NCBI RefSeq assembly: GCF_025698545.1
Contig: NC_068565.1
Coordinates: 930,001 to 994,000 of the forward strand
Length of the DNA stretch: 64,000 bases
Origin: Gossypium raimondii
Taxonomy: Eukaryota > Streptophyta > Magnoliopsida > Malvales > Malvaceae
Direction of reading: 5' to 3'
Shown here: in pieces, positions 1 to 16,699 of the stretch
Layout: every line of letters starts with the position of its first letter
How positions within the stretch are numbered: the stretch's first letter is position 1
The notes under the pieces: generated by a model
The model's input: only the letters and a program-made list of their open reading frames with translations
The model's database searches: none
Told to the model about the DNA's origin: nothing
Position numbers and translations under genes: made by a program

Positions 1-2805
1 TGGAAATGGAACAAGCAGATTATGGTAAGGTTTTCGACATACCTGCTGAAGTACTTGAATTCCCACCCCCACCAGTAAAGCATGCTTGACTCCGGGATCA
101 AAGAGATCACTCCAACTTGGACCCTGCACAGTTTCAGTTGGATGGATCATAGCTGGTCCAACCGGATGCTCCTTCATAAGCTCCTTGGAATAAAGAGCCG
201 GCTGACTCACTAAAGCAACAGCCTTGACATACTTGCTGTCCGAAGGGGCAACAGCACCAGACAAAGAAACTAGTGATCCACGTATAGATCCAGGGGCACC
301 CTCTTGGCGCAAATAAATTCTTTTAAATCCCTCTTCTTTTTCTTGGCCTTCTTTTTTGGACCATTTCCAAACCAGTTGCCAACCACCACCGATCCCTGTG
401 CTACCAACCAGTTCTCCATCATTTCCTTGCATTAAACTAATTAGTCTCAAGTTTGCAAAGCTTCCTTGTGCAGGTGGAACAATGCCTGTCTCCACAGTGG
501 TTGTCTGCCGAGAAATCAAAGGACTATGCAAGTTGTCATCAGAATCACCAGCAGCAGCATCAGACAGGTAGTCCTCACCCTCTCTAATGACACTCTCATC
601 GTCCTCCCACTCTTCATGTCTAGCTTGATTACCTCCCACACTGAACATGCTGCCAAAGTGTGGAAACAGAATGCTTTGCATGCTTCCTGTTTCGGGAAGC
701 TTCTCATGGATATTTCCAAAGAGAGTGACAACAGGATCCACAGGAACAAGGGCACTCCGGCTAGCTATGCTTCCATGCTGAGACACAAGACCAAGGGTAC
801 TACGTCCAGTAACCGGTTTGGCTACCCATGAAAGACCTGGTTCTGGTCCATATAGCTTGATTTGATCTCTATCAGCCGATATATCAGGGTCTTCAATGTC
901 TTCATTGGCTGGACCAATTATGTACTCCTCTATCGATGTTTCACCTCCAACACCGAGCCCCTCAACTAGCAAAGCCATCTCAGCTGTTTATCTAAATACT
1001 ATCAGTACCATCTACAATATGTGCATCATCATTCATCAAATAGATAAAAAGAGCACATATTCTTTCGACAAATACCTATTTTTTTGAGTTCTGGCAAGCA
1101 CACATGAACAGACCACAAACACAAACACAATACAGGTGGCAAGTACAATGTGCATACCGAAAAAAATGAAAACTTGAAAGAGTGAATGCGGATGAACTAA
1201 CCGGTAACGTCTTCCCTGTCACGGAGCCTCTGCAAAACCTTTATCGCCTCACACATTCGCCCTTTACTTACTAACCATCTCGGTGACTCAGGCAAGAAGA
1301 ACACAGTTAATGCAAAATATACAAGGGAAGGAATAGAAAGAACTCCAAGCATCAATCGCCAATTCGGTATTGTCGATAACGACATTCCAAAAACCATGCA
1401 ATACGAAAGAAACATTCCAATGGAACCAGTAAACTCTGGAAGGGTATTCAACAACCCCCTTATTTCTGGTGGTGCTGTCTCAGATATATAAACCGGGACC
1501 AGTGTAACAGCCAAACCAACTCCAAAGCCATCCATAAGTCTTCCCAGAAGTAGGATATAAACATTAGGAGACCATATCATTACGATACCGCTAAGAAAGT
1601 AAAAGACCGATGAGATTATTAGCAATGGCCGGCGGCCGAGCCAATCCGATATGTATCCTGAGCATGTAGTAATGCAGGTGGCTCCAATAAGAGACATTGC
1701 AATAATCAAGCCTTCTATAGTTGGTTCACTTTCCAATTTGAACTCTCTCTTAACATATAAAACAGCACCTACAGAAAAAAAGAAAATGACAAAGAGGGTA
1801 TATATATAACGTGTGTATATATATATGTATTGTATATATATATAATCCAAATTTAATCATAAAATGAAGTTTGCCATAGATATTTGATAGATAAAAAGGT
1901 AAAAGTAGCATAGAGGTCGTTGTACTAGGATTAAGATTGCATTTTATCCCCTCTGCTCAAAAAAATGGACAAATTAACTCCTATACATTAATCAAATCAA
2001 AGAGCAAACTAGTCTTTTCATAAAAAATTTCATCCATTTCTACTGTTAAAAACCAGTTCATGTATGTCAGAATGAGGTATACGTGACATATCACGTGTAA
2101 CTATCTAGTTATTCACACCAGTTTTTAACACCAAAAGAGAATGAAATTTTTAACAAAGAGAACCAGTTTGTTATTTGATCTATTATATAAGGATTAATTT
2201 ATCCTTTTTAGTAAAGAGGATAAAATGTAATCTAACTCCTAATATAGGGATATTCATAATACTTTTACCTAGATAAAATGATTATTTTAGACCAAATGGT
2301 TGGAACTTTTCAATGTTGGACTACATGTATATAACCTATGTTGCTTTGACACTGTTATTTATTGGCATTGACTACTGTTATTTATTGGCATTTACATGAT
2401 ATACAAGTATTAAGAGTCAAATTATATTGTGTCCTCTCTACTTAAAAAAATAAATTAGTCCTTGTACATTATAGTTCCTACTACTAAAAACTGAAGTCAG
2501 AATAAGGCATAAATAGCACCTATCAATAATTTTCTGGTTATTTTGTCGCTCAAAAATAGATAATTTTTTTAACAAAAAGTCTACTTTGCTCTTTAATTAA
2601 TACTTTGCTCTTTAATTAAATATAGAGGGACTAACTTGTTATTTTTTTTAGTAGAGGACTACGTTACTTTTATCTAGTTTATACCACTAGGTGAAATTAG
2701 TGAAGAACTGAAAAGGAGTAAATTACCTGCAATGGTGGCGGTATCCCATCCTTGCAAAAAGTTACCAATTGCTGCTGCAACAGCTACAAGCACAGCTCCA
2801 CCCAT
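1..2805 (-). CDS. TST2: Tonoplast sugar transporter, TST2/TMT2 (MSSP2) type, 5' part
   Basis: Members of this major-facilitator family move glucose, fructose and sucrose into the vacuole in exchange for protons. Visible coding exons on the minus strand are 2805-2727, 1768-1202 and 983-43; the joins keep frame and give about 529 of the usual ~740 residues. Bases 1-42 are the start of the next intron, and the rest of the gene lies outside the window. The protein starts MGGAVLVAVAAAIGNFLQGW, followed by the first helix bundle with WLGRRP and PESPRWLVSKGR. Exon 3 encodes the long hydrophilic loop typical of TMT proteins (EEYIIGP, FPHFGSMFSVGGNQ, SPLISRQTT), and the visible part ends where the second bundle begins (HALLVGVGIQVLQQ). 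The loop resembles Arabidopsis TMT2 more than TMT1. Residue 22 is Thr where the Arabidopsis proteins have Asn (GWDN). Two MITEs sit in intron 1. Confidence 0.93.
1897..2270. mobile_element. MITE, hAT-like, family A copy 1 (TST2 intron 1)
   Basis: A 374-bp palindromic element with inverted ends AGGTAAAAGTA / TACTTTTACCT, flanked by a perfect 8-bp target duplication AGATAAAA at 1889-1896 and 2271-2278. The inner sequence is also inverted: 'actgttaaaaaccagt' on the left is answered by 'accagtttttaacacc' on the right. No transposase is present. The 8-bp duplication points to hAT mobilisation. Relatives lie at 2410, 26080, 29752 and 57635. Confidence 0.8.
2410..2682. mobile_element. MITE family A copy 2, degraded (TST2 intron 1)
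   Basis: A shorter, diverged relative of the element at 1897-2270. It shares the order 'agagtcaaatta..tgtcctctctact', 'aaattagtccttgtacatta', 'actaaaaactg', then the mirrored 'gagggactaacttgt' and 'agtagagga..tacttttatc'. No clear target duplication remains. It also holds a small direct repeat of 'tactttgctctttaatta' at about 2582-2620. Confidence 0.55.
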
Positions 2806-3012
2806 TATTACTGAAAAAGTGAGCACTAAATCAAGTACCCTGAAAGTTAAACAACGAAAAACCCAAATCAAAGATCAAAAAACGATTCAAGCTAGTTATC
2901 AAAGATTCCATACAGAACCATCAAAAGAAAAAAAAAAAGCAAATTAAAAAAAGGGGTCAAATTACCTATGGTAGCAAAAGCAGATATAGAAATGGCCAAT
3001 AAAGCTTCTTCA
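2806..3012 (-). other. Probable 5' UTR exons of the TST2 gene
   Basis: Upstream of the ATG the first coding exon extends to 2839, where TTTCAG on the minus strand looks like a splice acceptor. A second untranslated exon probably occupies 3012-2966, with a TTTGCAG acceptor before it and a GTAATT donor after it. An intron-split leader is a guess from splice-like sequence only. The true transcription start is not visible and probably lies above 3012. Confidence 0.4.
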
Positions 3013-5525
3013 CTGCAAATTCCCATAAACATTTGGCAACAAAGAAAAAAAAAAAGAAGAGCTTATTATTGGGGTTTTTGAAACTAAGCCACCTGCTCTT
3101 TTACACTTCTCTCTTTATCTAGCACGTATCCGAATGAAAAGTATCTTTCCTTGGGTCTCCATCGAAGTTTTGTAAAAAAACACAAACAAACAAACCAAAA
3201 AAGAGAACATTATAATTGCATAATTAGCTCCCCCAGTCTTTTCAAGTTCCTTTGTTTTGATTGGGTAAAAGAAAATTGAATCATAAGGTGGAGAGAAAAG
3301 AAGAAAAGAACTTTGATGGGAAAGTTGTTTAATTAATGGAGGAGTGAGGTTGAAGAATATGCTGTGTTGGATTAACTCATTGACTGTATCTTTGTTTTCT
3401 TAAGATATTAAAGAAAAATAAACAATTATATTTTGAATCAAAATATAAAGTTGGGTTAATCTATATTTTATCACTGGTGACTTGTATTTTAATTTTCTTT
3501 TTAGATTTAATTGATATTTAAACTTTAAATTTTATTTTGTAAATATTGTAGTAGTAATATGTTGACGTAATTTTAACGATCAATAGTATAATAATATGCG
3601 ATAGTTTCTGTTTTGAAACATTGAATATTTTTGAGTAGTTGATAGAAAATTAAAAATATAAAATATTTGAAATGAATCCAGAGAATTGATTGTCTACATA
3701 CTTTTGAACTTGAAGAATAATTTATCCAAATTCATTCATATTTTTAGTAATTTTATATATTTTAATTTTCCATAAATATTATATTTTTATTATTATGAAA
3801 TTAAAACATATATTTAAGAAATATATGGATTAAGCTTGTGACTTTGGCATGCTAAGTACTCTTCAATAATTTTTTCTTAGTGTAAATTCATTAGTATGAG
3901 ATATTGAAATTAAAATATATATATCACTTAATATTAATGTATTAAAAAATTCAAGATTATAATAAATATGAATTTAATAAAATGATTTTATCGATTTTAA
4001 CAATTAAATGTATAAATTCTTGAAACATATTTTAACTTTGAAAAATTTAAATAACAAATTAGTATACTCAATTTCCTAAAGAAAAATATTATGTAAGGTT
4101 TTGAATAATTTATGTTTTATTGTTTTTTATACAATCATATCTGTACACCCAAATTTTTAAATGTATTATATTTTATTTTTAAAATTCTAAACCCTATTAT
4201 CCAAAAAATAAACACAACTAATAAATTAGACCCTAGCATATTATATTCAAATCTTAAATTTATAATAATTTTAAATTTTTTCTTTTTAAATATTCATTTT
4301 TATTAATTATTTGGAGTCTAAATCTCCTTAAAAGTAATAAACAACATAAATTAATAATTTGATATTTTCAAAATAAAAATAATGCCTTTTAAATGGATTT
4401 CATTTTGACTTTTCAATTTTAGAGCGAAGTTTGTTTGATTTAGATTCCTAAAAAAATAAGTAAATCAATTTTTCTTAAATTAAATCAATTGATTACTCGC
4501 CATTAGTCATAAATATTTAAAAATAAAATTACTAGATTTTTCTATGACTTGACATCAAATGATATAAAAAAAACAAATATCAAATACAAGTACAAGAACC
4601 TTTTAAAGTATCATAAACCTTCAACAACCGGCATGGGCTACTTTAAATAATAAAATTTGCAAAACCAAAACAAGAAAGATTTTTACAATTTAATATTTAT
4701 AGACATTTTCATTTTTTTATGAGATTTAATTTAACTTCATCTGTAAGTAAATGCGTCATTAAAGTTTCACTAAGATGTAAATAAAATTACGGACTTATTT
4801 AAATCCTCTGTTGCTATACACCTTCCAAAACTGTAGTTTCACGAGCTATAGAAACTTCCCGCAAAATAAATAGAGTATTATTATGACAAATATGACCGAT
4901 ATATCCATTTCACATGTCATAGTCATGTTTAAGAAGTTATCTTATACCATATATTGATATTTCATATGACATAATAAATTTATCATATGATAAGTTTGAA
5001 AAGTAAAATAAGTATATTATAATAATAATAATAACAAAATTTTAAGCTCGATACCATATATCAAGTTAAATATTCTATATAAAATCAATTAGTAATAGGT
5101 GAAGTGACTCAACTTGAATATAAAGACACAAGCAATCTTGGGCAATCAACTTGAATATAAAATTATAGACAAGCATAACTAAAAGTAGATAGGACTTTAT
5201 CTCCTTTGTTTAAATGAAAGAATAATACTTTTAATCATTTACCATTATTCATAATTCAATTCAAGTCCTTTTACAGTAAAATTTTTAATTTTGACCTCTC
5301 AAATTTTATAATTTTATTTTAACCCCAATATTAAATTCCAAACTTTGTCCCTTACCATAGACAATCTAGAGTCAATTGATGTAGGATAGCACTATTCTTG
5401 ACAATTGATAAGTACGATATATCATAAAATTGAATCTTATTTCTATACATTGTTAGTGAAACAAAAATTTTCACAGGCGGGTTTAGGTAACAGTCATGTC
5501 CCATTGTAATTATTATTTTATTTTT
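3013..5525. other. Intergenic, AT-rich, upstream of TST2 and downstream of the unknown plastid gene
   Basis: About 2.5 kb of strongly AT-rich DNA. The part next to 3013-3400 should hold the TST2 promoter and leader. It includes pyrimidine-rich runs on the minus strand, but I could not fix a TATA box. The rest has no convincing gene; the few open frames are short and low in complexity. Confidence 0.6.
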
Positions 5526-8337
5526 CTAAGAACATATGACAACATTCTCCACCTCTTTGTAGAATTTTTTTATTTTATTGGCAGTGAATAAAATAATAAC
5601 GCATACACACATACATAAGTTGTAAATAAAACTTACTTTCAACTTCCCCTCTCTTGAGAAGCAACATCTTGATGTAATAGCATATCCTTGATCATAAAGC
5701 CACCCCACCTCAATGCAAGTTTCACCTCCACTGTCCATTAAGGAGCACCATAATTGTTTAGGGAGCAATATGAGATTGCTTCCATCTCTTATTGACTTCA
5801 TTACCCCGTTAGCTTTGAGCTCTTCAAGAAAATTCTGAAGTTTTTAAAAACAAGTTCACAATTAACAATGACATACAACAATTTGTTCGTCAAAATCTTG
5901 TATATGTTATTCTGACTCTCCATTATTTTTGAAATACTTATATAGATGCATATCCGCACGTGCATATGATAAGATAAAGATATGACCTCTAGGAACCCTT
6001 TCAATAAATAAAAAAAGTTTGAAGAAAAAGTTGAACATAACCATATTGGACATATAACTTTATACAGCAATTATACTCAAATCCGAGTAACATACCCCGT
6101 AGGTATATCCACAATAAACTTCTCTTGGTGACGATGTCTAAAAAAACTGTTCTGAAGCTATAATTCTTAGAAAATCATCTATTTAATATTCACTCATCAT
6201 TACTTAGTTTCGAATAAAGGGAGTTCCGAATAAAGGGAGAATGCCAAGCTAATATTCACTCATCTATTTAGCATTCATGTTCAAAACCCGTACCCAATGC
6301 ACATTCTGATACGGGCATAAGGCTATAATCTTCCAAGACATACACGTACCTAACGCTCACATCCAACAAGGTTATAGATAAAACGAAAGGATATTAAAAG
6401 CACAATTTGAATCTAAAAAATCAAAAAAAAAAAAAAAAGCTTAAAAAGTGAAGGAAATGTTTACACTCACATCACCAGAACTATCAAAACTGGCAGCAGC
6501 ATTAGACCCTTTCCATACACCACCAACATCAGAGGCATTTGTAGCAGCTGTTGAGGCAAATGCAGAATCACGAATAGCACATCCACCAAGTTGATCACCA
6601 TTCCTAAATGGACCATACCATTGTTCGCAAAAGACCCTAACATTTTGTAACACGAACTTCGTACCATCGACTCGAACAACCTGAATAATCCTCACACGAG
6701 ACTCCCTATCTCGAGGATTAATCAAGCAATGCTCCAACTCCAACAGATTTTTATCTGCAACTGACCAGATAGCAGTGTAACATCCACTAGAATGATATGC
6801 AAAGGCAGAAACTTCATTGTCCACACCCCCGATGTTCTTCTCTTCGATGCTATATCGTGTTGCAGCATCGGCTTCACATCCAACGGTGGGGAGTAGTTTT
6901 ATAGTTTTGTAAGTCATGGTGTTCTCCACTGGTTCAGCAAGGGTAGGGCATTGAGTTTGCCAATCATAAACCTTGACTTCCCATTCCCTGTAAGCTTCAG
7001 GTACTACAGATTCAGGAAGTTCAATTGGTTTCCCTTCAATAGTGAAATCAGCTCCAAATCCATCCCATTCACCTGATACATTCTTGGCAAATTCTGACCA
7101 AGCTTCACAAATGAAAGAACAATATCAATTTTTCGCTCACAATTTACAATCTACAACACTGACATTACATTCATTGTGTCTTCTGGCCTAAATTGCTCCG
7201 AGTCTTCATTTTTCTTGGAGTATTCATATATGACACCTACACCTGATACATATTCGGACATAGGCATAATATATAATCCTTTAATCATAGAGTTGAGACC
7301 CTGTTCATTAATTTTCTTTCCATCATTTCTATTGGATGGTAATGGAGGAAAGCTCAGCTTCAAGAATCCTCCAAGAATACGAAAAACTTAGGGAAAGAAG
7401 CCATTACCATATTGGATAAATACTCATGTCGGACACGGTTGAGGGGTCAGTAAGACCCTCAACAAATCCGGTAGTTTCTCCAACCAAAGTTTTATCCCCT
7501 GACTCTACCAAAACCCTTGGGGGTTAACAGAACACCTCATAGTGCCTAAACAGATAAAATTGTGAAAACTAAAGAGTTTGTGCACGGTTGGACTCGAGCC
7601 AATGGCCTATATGCTCATGGAGGAGAATGCTACCACTTGAGCTCGCCTTTTTTGTTGAGTGTCCAACCTCAATAAGTATGGTATCGTCCCTGATAAAAAT
7701 TGTCTCTCCACTCTATCGAGAATCTTGACGAGTCCACGAAGTGGAACGTCTCGAATGCCAGAACAGGAGAAACCATGGCAAATTAAAGAATTCGTACATG
7801 GTTGAACTCGACTTCATGACATTTTACGGAAATGCCCCACCGCCTGAGCTAATTATATCCGACACTTATAACATAGCTTCCAAGTTCCAACTAATACTTA
7901 AAATAAGTGATTGAAATAATCAACTTGTTCAATAGAAAAAGGGAACCAAAAGGAGAAAAAAAACGAGCAAAGTTTCTAAACTGGGTTTCATTTTGATGGG
8001 GTCATACATTAAATTAAACATAAAAATAATCAAAGACAATAAATAAAAGGAACAAATAGACAACAAACTTACTATCATCAGCAGCAGCATCTGTGGTGAA
8101 ATCGGAGTTGTGAACCCCAACATCAGAAACAACAGTCTTCGCTAAGCAAGATGGCTGAAATTTTCCACCATTTCTACACTGATGAACGTACGGAGGGTCC
8201 GAAAATGAATGAAAATTGACCCTTGAATGGAGTTGCTGATGATTTACTGCTAAATTCCCAAGCTTTGGCAACGAGAAAGCTAAGCAATTAACGGCTCTGT
8301 TATGAGATATTAAAGTGCTTGGTGCTGATAATGCCAT
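5526..8337 (-). CDS. Probable plastid protein of unknown function (DUF3598/lipocalin-like?)
   Basis: Four exons on the minus strand: 8337-8073, 7102-6471, 5834-5637 and, less surely, 5552-5526. Joined they give about 373 residues in frame. The first ~75 residues are rich in Ser, Asn and Arg with almost no acidic residues, as in a chloroplast transit peptide. The mature part opens with TWSEFAKNVSGEWDGFGADF and ends with KQLWCSLMDSGG and GWLYDQGYAITSRCCFSREG. The repeated W..G..DG pattern recalls DUF3598-type beta-barrel proteins of plastids and cyanobacteria, but I cannot confirm that. The ATG at 8337 is the first in frame. The last exon adds only VENVVICS and has a weak acceptor, so the true C-terminus may differ. 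Introns 1 and 2 are full of short repeats. Confidence 0.75.
6060..6350. repeat. Interspersed repeat family B, copy in intron 2 of the unknown plastid gene
   Basis: Contains 'tactcaaatccgagtaacata' near 6072 and 'acccgtacccaatgcac' near 6288, words that recur in four other introns of this window. Borders are approximate and no target duplication was found. Confidence 0.45.
7165..7300 (-). repeat. Interspersed repeat family B, copy in intron 1 of the unknown plastid gene
   Basis: Read on the minus strand, 'tgtccgaatatgtatcagg' is followed by 'actccaagaaaaatgaagac' and 'tcggagcaattta'. The same order of words is seen at 27295-27375 and in part at 58490-58560. This explains the 70-codon open frame here, which is not a gene. 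Confidence 0.5.
7385..7647 (-). mobile_element. tRNA-derived SINE-like element, copy 2 (joined head to tail with copy 1)
   Basis: On the minus strand GAGCTCAAGTGG (7644-7633) is an A-box relative, and GGCTCGAGTCC (7600-7590) matches the B-box consensus at 10 of 11 positions. The body ends in a strong hairpin, GTTGAGGGTC followed by GACCCCTCAAC, at about 7468-7443. The 3' border near 7385-7440 is not clear. Same strand and likely same family as copy 1. Confidence 0.6.
7648..7862 (-). mobile_element. tRNA-derived SINE-like element, copy 1
   Basis: On the minus strand the head contains TAGCTCAGGCGG (7851-7840), an 11/12 match to the RNA polymerase III A box. About 30 bases on comes a weaker B-box-like GTCGAGTTCAACC. 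The body runs to an AAAAAA tail at 7653-7648, directly joined to the head of a second element. Length of about 215 bp and no open frame fit a SINE. The body shares diverged blocks with copy 2, for example 'ACTTATTGAGG' against 'ATTTGTTGAGG'. Confidence 0.6.
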
Positions 8338-8619
8338 TTTCAACCTTCTGATGATCCTTGATTGATGAACCCTTTTATTATTACCTTATCTTCAGCTCAG
8401 TCTTAGAGCATCAATGGCTTCCAAGTTCAAAAGGATGATAAGAAATCTCAGCCATTGCGATTAATACATATAGGGACCTGGGCTAATAACTGAAAAATTA
8501 AAGCTGAGGTTGCATTATGGGATAAGTTTTTATAGGCCATTATTTTCCTTTAATATTAGCCCAATAGTAAAGCAGCCCAATCATTGGCTTCCATTCAACA
8601 ATAGTTAAATAATAAAGGT

Positions 8620-9080
8620 TAAATTTTTCTATTAGTCCTTGTACTTTTCGAATTGGTCAATTTTAGTCCATTTCCTTTTCAAATTTTGAAATTTTAGTAT
8701 TGACCCAAATAGTAGCAGTTAAATATGTTTAGTTTAATTTATTTACTAGTCATGTACTATTCATATAGTTATAGATTTAGTCTATTTTCTCCAATTGAAT
8801 TACTCTAAGTCCCTATACTTTTGAATTTTGAAATTAGGTCTTAACACAATTTAATCCATTAATTAGATTTTTAGTGAGTAATATTTAGAAATAATAAGCT
8901 AACATGACATTGCAAATATGATAATATATTTGGCACATCAAATTTTGAAAATAGCTGAACTTTACTTAATGAATTTAACTATTATTGTTTAGTGAGGACT
9001 AAAATTTTAAAAACTAAAAAGTATAAAGACTAAAATGACCAAATAAAAGTATAGAAATTAAATTCACAACTTTTGCCAAG
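8620..9080. repeat. Palindromic repeat, 'ctattagtccttgtac' type
   Basis: Left end 'ggttaaatttttctattag' is answered on the right by 'agtatagaaattaaattcac'. Inner blocks 'attttagtccat' and 'ggactaaaattttaaaa' also mirror each other. It looks like an old MITE; a related copy with the same ends lies at 55635-56372. Confidence 0.5.
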
Positions 9081-9751
9081 TACAACGAGTAATAGCAAAA
9101 TGGAACCAATAATAAATAATATTTTAGAAAATCATAAACTAGTTCAACCGATTAAACTACTTTTTGTATCATAATTCTTAGTTTTTTACCGTTTACTGTT
9201 ATACCTATCAAATTGATAAGATCAATTATTTTTATTTACGCGATTAATCTAATTTGGTTCTAACATCATTACTTTTTACTTGCATGATAATTTATATACA
9301 TGATATTATGAATTTATATTTGATGCATGTAATTCAAAATACTATTAGTAAATCAGATGATAATTAAACATATAATTAAGTCATTGTTTAACAAAAGTGA
9401 AGTTATATGTTTAATTAGATGACATTTTATTATCATAAAATGTTAGTTCAAATCAAAGGTGATTTACTTTAATTAAGGTTTATTGAGCTTTATTTATTAA
9501 ATAATTTATAGACTAAATATGTGTAGATGGATATGTTAATAATTATTTTTATTTAATAATGGGTTTAATAGAAATTAAAATTAACGTGCAAAAGTTATAT
9601 ATTAGAGTCATCGACTCAAAATATAATTTTAATATAATTTTTATTTAAAGTTACTCTCATTATTCTTTTTTAACACAATTTATAATATTTAAATTAAATT
9701 TCATAACAATCTACATTTATTACTTAAACATAATTTTTATATTTTATTAAT

Positions 9752-9998
9752 GGGTAAACTACATAAATGATCACCCGACTATTAGAAAGTTTCTTATTAG
9801 GCTTATCAATTTATTTTTTTAGTCTAAAATCGTAAACCATTAAAATGATAAGAGTTTGTTTACTCATGACATGTATTTTTTAACCAAAATACATGTCATC
9901 GAGTAAACTAATGAGTCAAGCAAACTGTTAGCATTTTAACAGTTTTGGACTATAAATAAAAAATTGATAAGTCAAGTGACTATTTATATAGTTTACCC
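9752..9998. mobile_element. MITE, family C copy 1
   Basis: 247 bp with terminal inverted repeats GGGTAAACTACATAAATGAT and ATAGTTTACCC. It has the same ends as the larger element at 43138-43762. The flanking 9-mers match at only 6 of 9 bases, so the insertion looks old. Confidence 0.6.
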
Positions 9999-10337
9999 AG
10001 TAATAATTGAATTAATTTTTTAATTTTCGTAAAATATAATAATCACGAATTAAGATAAAAAAATTAATTTGTCAAATTTATAAAGTAAAAAGGGTTGAAT
10101 TGACTGTTAAACCATCCTTTTAAATCCTAATTCTTAAGCAAGGAAATCGTGATCGTAGACGGGAAGTATAGTGACTAGGTGGACGGTCACGATCATCGTA
10201 TATATATTTATTCAAAAGTTGAAAAAAAAATTCACTTTATTAAATTCACCCGCTTAATTGATGGTCAAAAAAAAAATCACCCGGTTAATTTATCGTAGCC
10301 GTTCATCTATCATGAAATAGACTTAATCAACGGCTGA

Positions 10338-15187
<4,850 letters not shown>

Positions 15188-16004
15188 AAAGAAAAAAAGA
15201 AGTGACAGGTTCATTTAAAGGTTTTTTTTTGGCAATATAATAATTGCTTATCTTTTTTTGTGTTGTTGAAGTCATTGATGAGATGTAGTTTAGTGTAATA
15301 ATGGTTTGGTGTTTATGAATGTGATGAACATTTAGTTAGTGTTAAAACGTCTATACTTTTGAATCATGTGGAAATGTTTCAAAGCTGCCCGGAATTAACT
15401 TTCCTTTGGGGACATTATGGTATTTTTCCTCTATTGAGTAGAGAGGCCTAATTATGAACCGCATCATCCGCTTTACGGAAATTGAGAAATTAGCCCCTTA
15501 ACTTTAATTTATTAGAATTTGATTCTCATACTTTACAAAATTTGAAAAGTTAGTTTAGTTGTTGGTTAAACCATGAACTTGAAACGTTGAATTTTGTTTG
15601 CTTATATGTTACGTATATATGACTGAAATCATTGAGCAGCTTATTTTTATGTTGGCGATGTAATGGCAAGAATTAAATTTAGTTTTTTAGATTATTATAA
15701 AAGATTAATGTTATTTATCGATTTAATTAATTAATAATTAAATATTATTTTCTAAATCAATTACGAAAGAAAAATCCTTTTCCAATTGGTATTGTGATTG
15801 TTTAATTGATATCTGCTTTCTAAAAATTATTTCAGTAAATTTTATCAAATAGTAAAAATATTTTACTTATAATCGTTTAAACATAAAAGTATCAATTTTT
15901 AGAAAATCAATCCATTTTCTAATATCATTTTCTGTAAAATATTGTACATGAAAAAAATCGAAAAAAAAATACTAATTTGGATATGTAATGTTACTTAAAA
16001 AAAT

Positions 16005-16545
16005 GATAAACTCTACTCGATGTCACTAAACTAGTAATAAGTTGCGTTTAGATCATTGAATTTTAAAATTTTACAAAATGGTCACTGGAATATTAAAAAA
16101 TTTCCATTTAAGTCAATGAATTAGTTGAAAGCTTTTATTGAAATCACTGGATTGTTAAGTTTTTCTTTAAGTTCGACTAGCAAGCTTCAAGCAATAATTC
16201 GACAATTAGTACAATGGATCAATGCCTATTTATGAGTAGAAGAACATATTTTAGATCCAAGTCGATTTGAGGGTCAATGCCAAAGATAAGAGAAGAAAAT
16301 TGTTTGGATTTTGGTTCACAGATTCGTAACTTTCAAAGATGTTTTATGAAGAAAAATTGAATCATAAAATAGAACGAGAATGATAGCTTTCGATCAGTGG
16401 AAGTAGTACAAATAGAAAATGTTATACAACAACGATTTTAATAGTTTGGTGACATACATTAAAACTTTCAAATAATTTAATAATTATTTTGTAACTTTTT
16501 TAAGTTAGAGTGACCAAAAACTTAAACTTACTAATATAATTTACC
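16005..16545. repeat. Repeat family D copy 1
   Basis: Runs from 'gataaactctactcgatgtc' to 'tataatttaccctaaaa'. The middle words 'gaagaaaattgtttggattttg' (first 20 bases shared), 'ggttcacagattcgtaac' and 'aactttcaaataatttaat' recur in order at 42590-43012, so these are two copies of one dispersed element. No coding potential. Confidence 0.5.
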
Positions 16546-16699
16546 CTAAAAAAGTTAAAAATTACCATATCTAAGTGAGACATGTCAACATGGCCTTACA
16601 TTGTTTTTTAAACATTTTCTAGTATTAGAATTCCGTCCTTTTTCTTACCAAACAAACTGTCATCATAATAAAGATAGACTTTATTTGTTCAAGGGGTGA

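Noticed and set aside
356-831. Plus-strand frames of 71 and 121 codons
   Set aside because: They lie opposite the long coding exon 3 of the TST2 gene and are shadows of it.
7151-7363. Minus-strand 70-codon frame as an extra exon of the unknown plastid gene
   Set aside because: Half of it is the family B repeat seen in three other genes; the exon 1 to exon 2 join is in frame without it.
7590-7644. True tRNA gene
   Set aside because: A and B box words are present, but no cloverleaf stem pairs at the ends and the units carry long non-tRNA bodies, so SINE-like elements fit better.
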